From assembly GCA_002898215.1 (NCBI GenBank), contig BEIF01000001.1, forward strand, positions 1,339,602-1,403,601: a stretch of 64,000 nt of DNA, in the 5' to 3' direction. The stretch is from a bacterium HR29. GTDB lineage: Bacteria > Chloroflexota > Dehalococcoidia > Tepidiformales > Tepidiformaceae. Each line of letters opens with the position of its first letter. Positions within the stretch are counted from its first letter, which is position 1. Position numbers and translations under genes: made by a program. This document shows positions 1-11,478 of this stretch, piece after piece. The notes beneath the pieces are model-generated. The model did not search any database. It was not told the origin of the DNA and saw nothing but the letters and a program-made list of their open reading frames with translations.

Positions 1-443
1 GCGATCGCCTGAAGCGGGTTCGTCACGCCCGTCGAGGTTTCGTTGTGAGTGACGAGCACGGCGACGATCCCTGGGTCGGCGTCGAGCCGGCGGCCGATCT
101 CCGCCGGGTCGGCGGCCTCACCCCATTCAGTCTTGTACCACTGCACATCGGCACCATACGCCGCGGCGATGTTTCCGAAGCGGTCGCCGAAGGAGCCGAT
201 GGACACGGCGAGCACGCGGTCGCCCGGGCTCAAGGTGTTCACGATGGCGGCCTCCAGCCCGCCCGTGCCCGAGGTCGTGATGGAGAGGACGTCGCGAGAA
301 GCGCCGAAGACCCAGTTCAGTCCGTCGGTGACGCGGCGGAGGATAGCGCCGAACTCCGGCCCGCGGTGGTTGAGCATCTGCCCTGCGGCAGCCTGAAGGA
401 CCTCGGGGGGACAGGGGGTGGGACCAGGGATGCGAAGGTTCAC
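1..443 (-). CDS. Class V aminotransferase (alanine/serine-glyoxylate type), 3' part beyond window
   Basis: The visible 147 codons are the N-terminal part of a PLP-dependent class V aminotransferase. They open with VNLRIPGPTPCPPEVLQA and continue through LNHRGPEF and the glycine-rich TTSGTGGLEAAI stretch to VTHNETSTGVTNP, all typical of the alanine-glyoxylate / serine-glyoxylate / phosphoserine-like group. The catalytic lysine lies beyond the window edge, so substrate specificity cannot be judged. The GTG at 443 is chosen because GGGAG lies 9 bases upstream and the family normally starts a few residues before the PGPTP motif; no ATG is available in frame nearby. It is divergent from rex. Confidence 0.85.
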   Translation of the reverse strand, partial: MNLRIPGPTPCPPEVLQAAAGQMLNHRGPEFGAILRRVTDGLNWVFGASRDVLSITTSGTGGLEAAIVNTLSPGDRVLAVSIGSFGDRFGNIAAAYGADVQWYKTEWGEAADPAEIGRRLDADPGIVAVLVTHNETSTGVTNPLQAI

Positions 444-555
444 GTTGCGACTCCCGACCGATGGAAGAGGGTGGCGGCAAGGTTATGGTCGAGCCTGGCC
501 AGGCTGCGGTCAACGACAGAGCGGCCGTCCATACCACGACGGCAACGTCCGATTG

Positions 556-585
556 TTGACCAACTCACTCCGAAGGCCGTATAGT
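556..585 (+). promoter_or_regulatory. Promoter of rex with a downstream Rex half-site
   Basis: A -35 element TTGACC (556-561) and a -10 element TATAGT (580-585) are separated by 18 bases, placing the start near 592 and a leader of about 35 nt before rex. A TTCACAA heptamer at 601-607 matches one half of the Rex operator TTGTGAA-N4-TTCACAA; the other half is poor (3 of 7). Autoregulation is therefore possible but weakly supported. The rest of 444-626 shows no gene. Confidence 0.6.
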
Positions 586-626
586 GCGCAAGTTACGATT
601 TTCACAAGATCCGACGGGCTCGTGCG

Positions 627-1268
627 ATGCCGCTGGAGATTCCCGAAGTCGTGATCAACCGATTACCGCTCTACGCGCGAGCACTGGCCGAGCTGGCCGC
701 GCGCGGTGAGCAAGTGGTGAGCTCCCAAACGCTGGGCGAGATGCTGGAGGTGACGCCGGCCCAGATCCGGAAGGACTTGAGCTACTTCGGGCGCTTCGGC
801 AAGCAAGGGCGTGGCTATAACGTCCAGCTCCTCCTGGCGAAACTCCGGGAGATCCTCGGCCTCGACCGGCAATGGCGGGTCATCGTGGTCGGTGTCGGCC
901 GCCTGGGCCAGGCCATCGTCGAGTACGGCGGCTTCGAGCCGCAAGGGTTCCACATCGTCGCCGCCTTCGATGCCGACCCGGCACTCGTGGGCAAGCAAGT
1001 CGGGCGGATCCGCATCCGCAGCGTCGACGAGCTGGATGAATTCCTTCGGCGGGAACCCGTGGATATCGGCATCGTGGCCGTCCCCGCTCGAGCCGCGCAG
1101 GAGGTGATCGACCGCCTGGTGGCAGCGGGCGTTCGCGCCATCCTGAACTACGCACCGACGACGGCACACGTCCCGCCCGATGTCGCGATTCGCCACATCG
1201 ACCCTGTCATCGCGATGCAGAGCATGACGTACCACCTGAAGCTCCGTCAGGGCACGTCGGCGAAGTAG
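627..1268 (+). CDS. rex: Redox-sensing transcriptional repressor Rex
   Basis: This 213-residue protein has the normal Rex length and architecture: an N-terminal winged helix (about 1-80) with the signature QIRKDLSYFGRFGKQGRGY, then a Rossmann fold (about 85-213) with GVGRLGQAI for NAD(H) binding and a C-terminal domain-swapped helix containing MQSMTYHLKL. Rex family proteins bind DNA when NAD+ is high and leave it when NADH rises. It has its own promoter and is convergent with the atp-murA-mreB operon. A good Rex box lies on the promoter of that operon at 11750-11767, making the ATP synthase genes a likely target. Confidence 0.97.
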   Translation: MPLEIPEVVINRLPLYARALAELAARGEQVVSSQTLGEMLEVTPAQIRKDLSYFGRFGKQGRGYNVQLLLAKLREILGLDRQWRVIVVGVGRLGQAIVEYGGFEPQGFHIVAAFDADPALVGKQVGRIRIRSVDELDEFLRREPVDIGIVAVPARAAQEVIDRLVAAGVRAILNYAPTTAHVPPDVAIRHIDPVIAMQSMTYHLKLRQGTSAK

Positions 1269-1287
1269 GGGGCCGCCGAAACACCCC

Positions 1288-2364
1288 TTAGGGCTGCTCC
1301 GCGTGTGGGAAGAGGCCGACGAGCGTCTCCTCCTCGGTAGGAAGGCTGCGCTCGATGATGTCGAGGTGGTCAAGGGCGATACCGGCGCCGATCGCCACGC
1401 ACTCGAGAGGGTTGTCGGCGACGTAACAGGGCACGCCTGTCTCCTCGGTAAGGAGCTCGTCGAGGTGGCGGAGCAGCGCGCCGCCGCCTGTGAGCACGAT
1501 GCCACGGTCGATGATGTCGGCCGCCAGCTCTGGGGGCGTCTTCTCGAGCACCGCGCGGACGGTCTGGACGATGACGCCGAGGCAATCCTGAATGGCCTGG
1601 GCGATCTCCACGCTCGACAGCGTGATCGTTTTGGGAAGGCCCGAAAGCTGATCCCGCCCCCGGACTTGCGTCTTCAGCCCCTCCTCGATGGGCAGGGCGG
1701 AGCCGATGGCGATCTTCACCTCTTCGGCCGTCTTCTCGCCGATGATGAGGTTATGTCGCCGTCGAACGTAGGCCATGATCGCCTCGTCGATGCGGTCTCC
1801 CGCCATCCGCACCGATTCGGAAACGACGATGCCGAAGAGGGAGATGACCGCCGCTTCGGTGCGGCCGCCGCCGATGTTGACCACCATGTTGCCGCGCGCC
1901 GAGGCGATGGGAATTTGCGCGCCGATTGCGGCCGCCAACGGCTCGGGGATGAGGTGCGCCGGTTTGCGGGCCCCCGCTTGCTCGGCTGCGTCGCGGACCG
2001 CGCGCTGCTCGACACTGGTGACGCCAGCCGGGACGGTGATCATCACCTCGGGCCGGATGAGGTTGAAGCGACCGGTGATCTGGCCGATGAAGTAGCGGAG
2101 CATCGCCTCGGTCGTCACGTAGTCGGCGATGACGCCGTCGCGCATGGGGCGGATGACGCTGATCGTCCCCGGCGTGCGTCCTTGCATAGCTCGGGCCTCG
2201 TTCCCCACGGCGAGGATGGCGCCGTCTCGGTTATGTTTCGCTACAACCGACGGTTCGTTGACGACGATGCCCTGGCCCTTGACATACACGAGGATGTTCG
2301 CCGTGCCCAGGTCGATGCCGGCGCGCTTCGGGGTGAAGAAGGGTGCGAGGAAGTCGAAGGCCAT
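1288..2364 (-). CDS. mreB: Rod shape-determining actin homologue MreB
   Basis: The 358-residue protein has the actin-fold ATPase motifs of Mre[19 protein letters not shown] (phosphate 1) near residue 17, INIGGG-like [14 protein letters not shown] (phosphate 2), and [14 protein letters not shown] (adenosine loop). MreB filaments steer cell-wall synthesis under the membrane. It is the last gene of the minus-strand operon and its ATG overlaps the murA stop by one base (TGATG), so it is translationally coupled to a peptidoglycan enzyme. mreC and mreD, often adjacent, are not in this window. Confidence 0.95.
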   Translation of the reverse strand: MAFDFLAPFFTPKRAGIDLGTANILVYVKGQGIVVNEPSVVAKHNRDGAILAVGNEARAMQGRTPGTISVIRPMRDGVIADYVTTEAMLRYFIGQITGRFNLIRPEVMITVPAGVTSVEQRAVRDAAEQAGARKPAHLIPEPLAAAIGAQIPIASARGNMVVNIGGGRTEAAVISLFGIVVSESVRMAGDRIDEAIMAYVRRRHNLIIGEKTAEEVKIAIGSALPIEEGLKTQVRGRDQLSGLPKTITLSSVEIAQAIQDCLGVIVQTVRAVLEKTPPELAADIIDRGIVLTGGGALLRHLDELLTEETGVPCYVADNPLECVAIGAGIALDHLDIIERSLPTEEETLVGLFPHAEQP

Positions 2365-3647
2365 CAGATCCGCTCCAGGGAAGCGCCGAGCGCGCGGAGC
2401 TTCTCGTCCACCCGCTCGTATCCCCGGTCCAGGTGGTGGATGTCATCGATGATGGTGGTGCCCTCGGCGACGAGCGCCGCGAGGAGCACCGCAGCGCCAG
2501 CCCGCACATCGAGGGCGCGGACAAGCGCGCCGTGAAGTTTCGTGGGGCCGCTGATGATGGCGGACGAGCCCGTGCTTACGATCTCGGCTCCCATCTTCCG
2601 AAGCTCACCCACGTACAGCATCCGATTGTCGAACACCCGCTCGTGGATGACCGATATCCCCCGCGCCTGGGTGAGCAGTGCGGCCAGGGGAGCGTGGAGG
2701 TCGGTGGCGAGCCCAGGGTAGGGGAGTGCCTGGAAGCTCACCGCCCTCAGGTCGCCGTTCCGCCGGACCGTGAGCCCGCGCTCGGTGGGCTCGACTTCGA
2801 CCCCGGCTGCGCGCAGTTTCGCCAGCAGGGCGTCCATGACGGTAACCGGGGCATCGCAAAGGTCCACCGCCCCGCCCGTGATCGCCGCGGCGATCGCGTA
2901 CGTTCCCGCTTCGATCCGGTCGGGCATGATCCGCCCGGTGACACCGTGGAGAGCATCCACGCCCTCGATCTCGAGCACTTGGGTGCCGATGCCGGAAATG
3001 CGCGCCCCCATCGCGTTGAGCAGGTGGGCGAGCTCCTGCACCTCCGGTTCCGTGGCGGCGTTCACGATGGTCGTGTGCCCGCGCGCGAGTGCGGCGGCCA
3101 TCATGACGTTCTGCGTCCCGCTGACGGAGGGGTAATCCATGAAGATGCGCGCCCCCCTGAGCCGGCCGTCGGGCGCGGTGGCGCGGGCGACGAAGCGCTC
3201 GCCGACCCGCGAGATCTCGGCGCCGAGGGCCGCGAACCCCTCGAGGTGGACGTCGATAGGCCGCTGCCCGATGACGTCGCCGCCGGGCGGAGGCGAGGAC
3301 GCCCGTCCGAAGCGGGCGAGGAGGGGGCCCATCACCTGGAAGGAGGCCCGATTCTCAGAGATGAGCTCGGTCGGCGGGTCGAGCTGGGAAACGCTGGCCG
3401 CGTTCAAGCGGAGGGTTCCGGGGGCGACGCGCTCGACGGTTGCGCCGAGGCTCACGAGGAGCTCGGCCAAGGTATCGACGTCGCGGATGGCGGGGACGTT
3501 GGTGAGGATGACGTCTTCGTCGGTGAGCAGGGCGGCGCACATCGCCGCGAGGGCGTGGTTCTTCGCCCCGGAGACGTGGACACTCCCTCGAAGCACCGCG
3601 CCGCCATGGACGACGAGCCGGGGGCCGCGCGAACGCTGCGTGTTCAT
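2364..3647 (-). CDS. murA: UDP-N-acetylglucosamine 1-carboxyvinyltransferase MurA (Asp in place of catalytic Cys)
   Basis: MurA catalyses the first committed step of peptidoglycan synthesis, transferring enolpyruvate from PEP to UDP-GlcNAc in the cytoplasm. The 427-residue protein has the inverted alpha/beta barrel repeats, [11 protein letters not shown] with Lys29 and Asn30, and [15 protein letters not shown]. The active-site loop reads [14 protein letters not shown], with Asp124 where the Escherichia coli enzyme has Cys115. The same Cys-to-Asp change in mycobacterial and chlamydial MurA gives intrinsic fosfomycin resistance, so this enzyme is predicted to be insensitive. The ATG at 3647 is chosen because the frame upstream runs into atpC and lacks MurA character. 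Confidence 0.95.
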   Translation of the reverse strand: MNTQRSRGPRLVVHGGAVLRGSVHVSGAKNHALAAMCAALLTDEDVILTNVPAIRDVDTLAELLVSLGATVERVAPGTLRLNAASVSQLDPPTELISENRASFQVMGPLLARFGRASSPPPGGDVIGQRPIDVHLEGFAALGAEISRVGERFVARATAPDGRLRGARIFMDYPSVSGTQNVMMAAALARGHTTIVNAATEPEVQELAHLLNAMGARISGIGTQVLEIEGVDALHGVTGRIMPDRIEAGTYAIAAAITGGAVDLCDAPVTVMDALLAKLRAAGVEVEPTERGLTVRRNGDLRAVSFQALPYPGLATDLHAPLAALLTQARGISVIHERVFDNRMLYVGELRKMGAEIVSTGSSAIISGPTKLHGALVRALDVRAGAAVLLAALVAEGTTIIDDIHHLDRGYERVDEKLRALGASLERI

Positions 3648-3696
3648 CTGCCTGCGCCAGGATAGGGCCCGGCCGAAGCCGGCGGCAATGCGTCGC

Positions 3697-4137
3697 TCAC
3701 CCCGGACGTGGCGGACCCGGCCGTCGCCGCCGCTGCGCCACCCGCAGGCGCACCAGCGAGCGCTGGAGGGCGGCCTGGGCGCGGGCAAGGTCGACTTCGG
3801 CGGCGCCGCGCGCACGCGCTTCGCGGATGCGGGCTTCCGCCCGGGCTCGAGCAGCCTCCGCGCGCTGGACGTCGATCTCCTCGGCCGCTTCGGCAGCGTC
3901 CGCGAGGATGATGACGTGGTCCCGCTTCACCTCCATGAACCCGCCCGTCACGGCGAACGCTTCTTCGGCGCCGCCCTTGCGGAAGATGAGCTCGCCAGGC
4001 TCGAGCATCGTCATGAGCGCCGCGTGCTTGGGCAGGATGGTGAGCTGGCCCTCGATGCTCGGCACGATGAGCGCATCGATCCCGGTTTCGGTGCGAACCA
4101 CGCGCTCGGCCGTCACGATCTCGACGGTGAGGGGCAT
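3697..4137 (-). CDS. atpC: F-type ATP synthase epsilon subunit
   Basis: The 146-residue product starts MPLTVEIVTAERVV and contains the conserved PSIEGQLTILPKHAALMTML and GGFMEVKRDHVIILAD stretches of the N-terminal beta-sandwich (about 1-87). It ends in an Ala/Arg/Glu-rich helical hairpin. Epsilon belongs to the central stalk and modulates ATPase activity. The C-terminal tail after about residue 135 is unusually basic (RRRRPGPPRPG). It starts one base after atpD ends, so the two are coupled. Confidence 0.93.
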   Translation of the reverse strand: MPLTVEIVTAERVVRTETGIDALIVPSIEGQLTILPKHAALMTMLEPGELIFRKGGAEEAFAVTGGFMEVKRDHVIILADAAEAAEEIDVQRAEAARARAEARIREARARGAAEVDLARAQAALQRSLVRLRVAQRRRRPGPPRPG

Positions 4138-4138
4138 C

Positions 4139-5593
<1,455 letters not shown>

Positions 5594-6253
5594 TCATGCG
5601 GCCACCCCCACGATGTCGGCGAGATGGATGTCACGCAAGGAGCGGAGAACGCGGTCGGGCGCGCCCAAGTCGAGCCCTTCGGTGTACGGAGTGAGAACGG
5701 CCCACACCGTCATCCCTGCGCGGCGAGCGGCTTCGATGCCCGCCGGCGCGTCCTCCAGGGCGAGACAGGCTGACGCGGGAACCCCGAGCCGCTCCGCAGC
5801 GAGGAGGTAGATCTCTGGGTCGGGCTTACCGCGGTGGACGTCACTCCCGGTGACGACGACGTCGAACGCCTCCGTCAGCCCGATGCGCTCCAGGCAAGCC
5901 TCCACCCATTCCGCCGCGGAGGACGAGGCGAGCGCCACCGGCATATCCACCGCCCGCAGCTGGCGGACGAGCTCGACCGCGCCCGGCAGCGGCTGGGCGT
6001 TCTGTCGGTACTCCTCGAGGATGAGGGCGTTGTAACGGTCGCGGTACTCCTCCGGTGAAAGCGACAAGCCGAAGGCTTCCACCATCTGCCGCCACCCTGC
6101 CTTCGTGCCCATGAAGGGCTTGTACTCCTCGAGGGAGAGGGAGCGGCCCTCGGCCGCGAGCAGCCGGTTGACGGCCCGGAAGTGGAGCGGCTCGCCGTCG
6201 ACGAGGACGCCGTCCATATCGAACACAACTGCGGCGAATCGCCGGTCCGTCAT
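5594..6253 (-). CDS. HAD-superfamily hydrolase (beta-phosphoglucomutase / phosphatase-like) inside the atp operon
   Basis: This 219-residue protein is a subclass I HAD enzyme with a helical cap. Motif I is VFDMDGVLVD with the Asp12 nucleophile and Asp14, motif II is ALASSS, motif III is the Lys in GKPDPEIY, and motif IV is LEDAPAGIEAARRAGM. The start resembles beta-phosphoglucomutases and small sugar phosphatases, but the substrate cannot be read from sequence. Its ATG overlaps the atpG stop by four bases (ATGA), so it is co-translated with ATP synthase subunits. F1 operons normally read atpA-G-D-C without interruption, so the position is unusual. Confidence 0.9.
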   Translation of the reverse strand: MTDRRFAAVVFDMDGVLVDGEPLHFRAVNRLLAAEGRSLSLEEYKPFMGTKAGWRQMVEAFGLSLSPEEYRDRYNALILEEYRQNAQPLPGAVELVRQLRAVDMPVALASSSAAEWVEACLERIGLTEAFDVVVTGSDVHRGKPDPEIYLLAAERLGVPASACLALEDAPAGIEAARRAGMTVWAVLTPYTEGLDLGAPDRVLRSLRDIHLADIVGVAA

Positions 6254-7137
6254 TTCTGGATCGCCGCCGCACCGCCGACGATGTCGAGCAGCTCCTTCGT
6301 GATCTGCTCCTGGCGGGCCTTGTTGTAGGTAAGGGTGAGCTCGCGGACGAGCTCGTTGGCGTTGTCAGTGGCGTTCTTCATGGCGACCATGCGGGCGGAT
6401 TGTTCGCTCGCCGCCGACTCGAGGACGGCGTGGTAGATGAGCATCTCCACGTACCGCGGCAGGAGGCGTTCGAACACCGCCTTCGGCGACGGTTCGAAGA
6501 TGTAATCGAGGCGGAACTGCTCCGCCGCTTCCTCACCGAGCGCTTCCGGCGGCTCGATGGGGAGAAGCTGCTGAACCACGGGACGCTGGGTAACCGTGTT
6601 GATGAACCGGGCATAGGAGATGTAGACGCGGTCGACGACTCCGGCGAGGTAATCGTCGATGATGAGCCGAGCAATCGGCAGCGTATCGAGTTGCGAAGGG
6701 TAGTCGCCCAGCTCGGTGAACTCCGCAACCACGTTCTGGTGAGCGCGGATGAAGAAGTCGCGCCCCTTCTTCCCCACGGCGATGATCGCCGCCGGCTGCT
6801 CGAGCGAGGCGACGAACATGCCTGCGCTTCGGTTGAGGTTGGCGTTGAGGCCGCCGCAGAGCCCGCGGTCGGGCGTGATGTGCAGGACGCCGACGGTGCG
6901 GACTTCCTCGCGCCGCTGCAGGAGTGGATGGAGCGTCTCGAGCGCTTGCGTCCGGCTGAGGACGCCCGCGAGGCCGGCGAGCACCGACTCGAGCTTTTCG
7001 GCGTAAGGGCGTCCTTCGAGCGCGCGCTCCTGAGCACGACGCATCTTCGAGGCAGCCACGAGCTCGAGCGCGTGGGTGATGCGCGCCGTGTTGCGCACGC
7101 TTTGAATCCGTCGGCGGAGCTGGCGGATGGTTGCCAT
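6250..7137 (-). CDS. atpG: F-type ATP synthase gamma subunit
   Basis: The 295-residue gamma subunit starts MATIRQLRRRIQSVRNTARITHALELVAASKMRRAQ, the typical N-terminal helix of the rotor shaft. It contains ITPDRGLCGGLNANLNR and ends with the conserved C-terminal helix (MVAMKNATDNANELVRELTLTYNKARQEQITKELLDIVGGA, abbreviated here to its key features MKNATDNA and ITKELLDIV). Gamma couples c-ring rotation to the catalytic sites. It lies 35 bases after atpA and overlaps the following HAD gene by four bases. Confidence 0.97.
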   Translation of the reverse strand: MATIRQLRRRIQSVRNTARITHALELVAASKMRRAQERALEGRPYAEKLESVLAGLAGVLSRTQALETLHPLLQRREEVRTVGVLHITPDRGLCGGLNANLNRSAGMFVASLEQPAAIIAVGKKGRDFFIRAHQNVVAEFTELGDYPSQLDTLPIARLIIDDYLAGVVDRVYISYARFINTVTQRPVVQQLLPIEPPEALGEEAAEQFRLDYIFEPSPKAVFERLLPRYVEMLIYHAVLESAASEQSARMVAMKNATDNANELVRELTLTYNKARQEQITKELLDIVGGAAAIQK

Positions 7138-7172
7138 CGGCCGAGTCCTCTCTCAGAGACCAGGAGCAGGCC

Positions 7173-8675
<1,503 letters not shown>

Positions 8676-8714
8676 GGTTCGTACTCCTGGCGTGACGCCG
8701 TTCCGCGCGCGGGC

Positions 8715-9254
8715 TCACGGCGCGGCGGCGAGATGTTGTCGGAGGAGGCGCAGGCGCGTCCGCACGCTGCCGTCCACGAGTTTGTCGCCAACCCGGATGA
8801 CGATGCCACCCAAGAGGGAGGGGTCGACCCGGTGGCTGAGGCGGATCCTGCGGCCGCCGAGCCCTTCGGCCAGCGCCCGCTCCACCCGCTCCCGCAGCTC
8901 GGGGGTCAGCTCGGTGGCCGTGGCGACCTCGGCCTCGATGACACCTTCGTGCTCGTCGGCGAGTCGGGCGAACAGCTCGGCCACGCGCGGGCCCAGCGGC
9001 ACCCGGCGCTTCACGACGAGGAGCTTCGCCAGGTTCCGTACACCGGAGGGAACATCGAGGACACGGTCGACGAACTCGAGTCGTCGGTCGAGCGGCACAC
9101 GGTCATCGCCGAGGAAGAGCTGCACCTCGGGCATGGCGTAAACCTGTGCCATGTCGGCAAGCCCGGCGCGCCAGGCGTCGAGGTTCCCCTCCTCGAGGGC
9201 CACCTCGAAGGCGGCCTGGGCGTAGCGGCGGGCAGGGTCTCCGGCTCCAGCCAC
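8715..9254 (-). CDS. atpH: F-type ATP synthase delta subunit
   Basis: The 179-residue protein has the OSCP/delta N-terminal helical bundle (ARRYAQAAFEVALEEG) and a C-terminal domain ending in LLGGIVIRVGDKLVDGSVRTRLRLLRQHL. The GG-x-V/I-R-x-G-D-x-x-x-D-G-S-V pattern is diagnostic for delta. Delta ties the peripheral stalk to the top of F1. It starts with GTG at 9254, three bases after atpF. Confidence 0.95.
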   Translation of the reverse strand: MAGAGDPARRYAQAAFEVALEEGNLDAWRAGLADMAQVYAMPEVQLFLGDDRVPLDRRLEFVDRVLDVPSGVRNLAKLLVVKRRVPLGPRVAELFARLADEHEGVIEAEVATATELTPELRERVERALAEGLGGRRIRLSHRVDPSLLGGIVIRVGDKLVDGSVRTRLRLLRQHLAAAP

Positions 9255-9257
9255 GGC

Positions 9258-9767
9258 TCAGTTCCCGCTGAAGGGTGACTGGGCGAGCACGTCCTCGATC
9301 ACCCGTTGGTGGGCCTGGCGGTCGAGGGCCTGACCGATGACGCGCTCGGCAGCGGCGATCGTGAGGTCGGCGAAGGCGGCCCGGAGCTCGGCGATCGCCC
9401 GGTCGCGCTCCAGCTCGATTTCGGCCCGGGCGCGGGCGAGCGCCGCCTCCCGGTCGCGGGCGGCAGCCTCGCGCGCCTCCGCCTGGATGCGGTTGGCGAT
9501 TTCCTGCGCTTCGGCGACGAGGCGCTGGCCTTCGCGGCGCGCCGCCTCGAGCTGCTCCTGGATGTTCGCCTGGGCCTGGGCGGCCTCGGCGCGGGCAGCC
9601 TCGGCGGCGTTCAGACCCTCGGCGATTCGCTGTCGGCGCTCATCGAGCAAGCGCAGCACGGGCTTGTACAGCGTGAAGCGCAGGATGAGCAGGAGGACGA
9701 AGAAGTTCGCCACCTGCGCGATGAGCTGAGGGAGGTTGATGCCGAGGGCTTCGATGGCCTGGCCCAT
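9258..9767 (-). CDS. atpF: F-type ATP synthase b subunit
   Basis: The 169-residue protein has one N-terminal membrane helix (LIAQVANFFVLLLILRFTLYKPVL) followed by a long Ala/Glu/Arg-rich coiled coil (about 35-150). This is the usual form of subunit b, the peripheral stator that anchors F1 to subunit a. GAGG lies 7 bases before its ATG. It sits between atpE and atpH, as in other atp operons, and only one b-type gene is present. Confidence 0.95.
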   Translation of the reverse strand: MGQAIEALGINLPQLIAQVANFFVLLLILRFTLYKPVLRLLDERRQRIAEGLNAAEAARAEAAQAQANIQEQLEAARREGQRLVAEAQEIANRIQAEAREAAARDREAALARARAEIELERDRAIAELRAAFADLTIAAAERVIGQALDRQAHQRVIEDVLAQSPFSGN

Positions 9768-9795
9768 TGCGGTACCTCGAGCGGTGCTTCGCCGC

Positions 9796-10065
9796 CTAGA
9801 TGACGAACGCGATGATGATGGCGGTGAGTAGCGCGTAGATGCCGATCGCTTCGGCGAAGGCCACGCCGAGGATCATGTTCGTCTGGATGGCGCCGCGCGC
9901 TTCCGGATTGCGGCCGAGGGCCTCCATCGCCTTCCCGACGAGCCAGCCGATGGCGAGCGCGGGGCCGAGGGAGCCGATCGCCATGGCGAGGCCCGCGCCC
10001 ATCGCCTTACCGAGCTGCGGATCGTTGAAGGTCTGGAGGAAGGCAATCAGATGAGCGAGGTCCAT
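9796..10065 (-). CDS. atpE: F-type ATP synthase c subunit (proton type)
   Basis: The 89-residue proteolipid has two membrane helices joined by a polar loop containing GRNPEARG. The ion-binding glutamate is in VAFAEAIGIYALL in helix 2. Helix 1 lacks the Gln, and the residue after the glutamate is Ala, so the Na+-binding signature (Gln, Val, Glu, Ser/Thr) is absent and a proton-driven ring is predicted. An N-terminal extension of about 18 residues (MDLAHLIAFLQTFNDPQL) precedes helix 1. Confidence 0.95.
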   Translation of the reverse strand: MDLAHLIAFLQTFNDPQLGKAMGAGLAMAIGSLGPALAIGWLVGKAMEALGRNPEARGAIQTNMILGVAFAEAIGIYALLTAIIIAFVI

Positions 10066-10154
10066 TTGGCTACCAATGCCTCCATTCGTGATGGTGTCCC
10101 TCTTCGGGCAGGCTGCATTCTCGCTCCACGGACGGCCGAGCCGTCCGGTTGGCG

Positions 10155-11465
10155 CTAGCCGTGGTGCGCTCCCGCGGCCGTAGGCTGATGTTCGCCATGG
10201 CCTTCGTGTTCATGTTCGTCGCCATGGTGCTCAACTGCCATCACAAGGAATACAAGCGTCAGCAACGCGAACACCGCCGCCTGGATGAACCCCACGAAGA
10301 GCTCAAGGCCATAGATCACATCCACGAGCAGGAACGGCATGAGGAAGGTAAGCATAACGATGAGGACTTCGCCGGCGAAGATGTTCCCAAAGAGTCGAAA
10401 GGCGAAGCTGATGATCCGGATGAATTCGGAGACGAGCTCGAGCAGACCGACGAAGGTAAGCACCGGGTTCGAGAAGTTGAAAAACTTCCGCAGGTAGCCG
10501 ATCCCCAGCGATCGGAAGCCGAAGAATTCCACAATGAGGAAGGAGCAGAACCCGAGCGCGAGGGTGTTGTTGATATCGCTGAAGGCGCTGCGGAACAGCG
10601 GAATCACGAGCGCCAGCTTCTGGCCGGGGAACTCCACGTCGGTCACCACCGCGTGCAGCGCCGGGCTCTCGACCCCATGCCCTTCCCCGTGGCCCCCGGC
10701 CTCGGAGCCGTGTTCGCCCTCCGCGGGGGCGGTGACGAGCTTCGGCGCCTTCGGGTCGGCTTCCAGGGCTGCGAGCGCGGCCTTCACCTCCTCGGCGGTC
10801 GGAGCCGCGTGCTCCTCCTCACCCTGGCGGTGGAAATCGGTGAACGATTCGGCGAGGAAGACGATGTACCGGTCGAGCGCCTCGCCAGCGCTCGTGCCCG
10901 CGGGGATCTCGAACTCCACAGCCTCGCCGCCAGGCTTCGTGATGGCTACGCCGCCAGCGTTCTCCATGAACCAGGCGGCAAAATGCTCGTCCTCCTCGAA
11001 CGGCTCTCCCGCCTCCGCGTGGTCAACAATCTCGTGGAAGATGTGCGCCCCGACGTCTTCGGTCTTGCCGATGGCGTTGAAGAACGGCAGCAGTCCCATC
11101 CAGTTTGAGACGATGATGAAGATGAAAAACGTGGCGACGACCGCAAAAAATCGCCGGCCGTTTACGGTGCCGGCGACACTCTCCACTTGGTCGAGCAGGA
11201 ACTCGATGACCGCCTCCACGAAGTTCTGCACGCCGGAGGGGACCATCTTCATCCCACGGGTGGCCGCGAGGGAGAGGCCGATGATGACCACCATCGACAT
11301 CCACGAGGTGATGAGCGTGTTGGAGATGTTGAGCGGCCCGACCCTGGTGATGATTTCCGCGGGGACGATGATTTCCGGCTGCGGCCCCCGGGCGATGAGA
11401 AGCCCGATGCCCAGCCAGCCGATCACGGCGACGACAGCGATAGCCGCGATGACCGCCTTCTTCAC
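10155..11465 (-). CDS. atpB: F-type ATP synthase a subunit with large hydrophilic insertion
   Basis: Subunit a forms the proton half-channels next to the c-ring. The essential arginine is Arg357 in FAFRLFGNIFAGE, with Glu366 and Gln395 (GFIQAAVFALLTLVF) at the other conserved sites. The protein is 436 residues, against about 230-310 in most bacteria. The excess lies between the SNWMGLLPFF helix (about 120-130) and FPGQKLALVIPLFRSAFSDINNTLALG (from about 279). This insertion, about residues 131-278, is polar, acidic and His-rich (for example HGSEAGGHGEGHG). The C-terminal tail is also His-rich (VEHHGDEHEHEGHGEH). The GTG at 11465 follows GAGGGGGAG closely. Confidence 0.93.
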   Translation of the reverse strand: MKKAVIAAIAVVAVIGWLGIGLLIARGPQPEIIVPAEIITRVGPLNISNTLITSWMSMVVIIGLSLAATRGMKMVPSGVQNFVEAVIEFLLDQVESVAGTVNGRRFFAVVATFFIFIIVSNWMGLLPFFNAIGKTEDVGAHIFHEIVDHAEAGEPFEEDEHFAAWFMENAGGVAITKPGGEAVEFEIPAGTSAGEALDRYIVFLAESFTDFHRQGEEEHAAPTAEEVKAALAALEADPKAPKLVTAPAEGEHGSEAGGHGEGHGVESPALHAVVTDVEFPGQKLALVIPLFRSAFSDINNTLALGFCSFLIVEFFGFRSLGIGYLRKFFNFSNPVLTFVGLLELVSEFIRIISFAFRLFGNIFAGEVLIVMLTFLMPFLLVDVIYGLELFVGFIQAAVFALLTLVFLVMAVEHHGDEHEHEGHGEHQPTAAGAHHG

Positions 11466-11478
11466 ACTCCCCCTCGCG

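Noticed and set aside
601-607. TTCACAA downstream of the rex promoter as a full Rex operator.
   Set aside because: Only one half-site is good; the other half matches 3 of 7, so autoregulation is mentioned only as possible.
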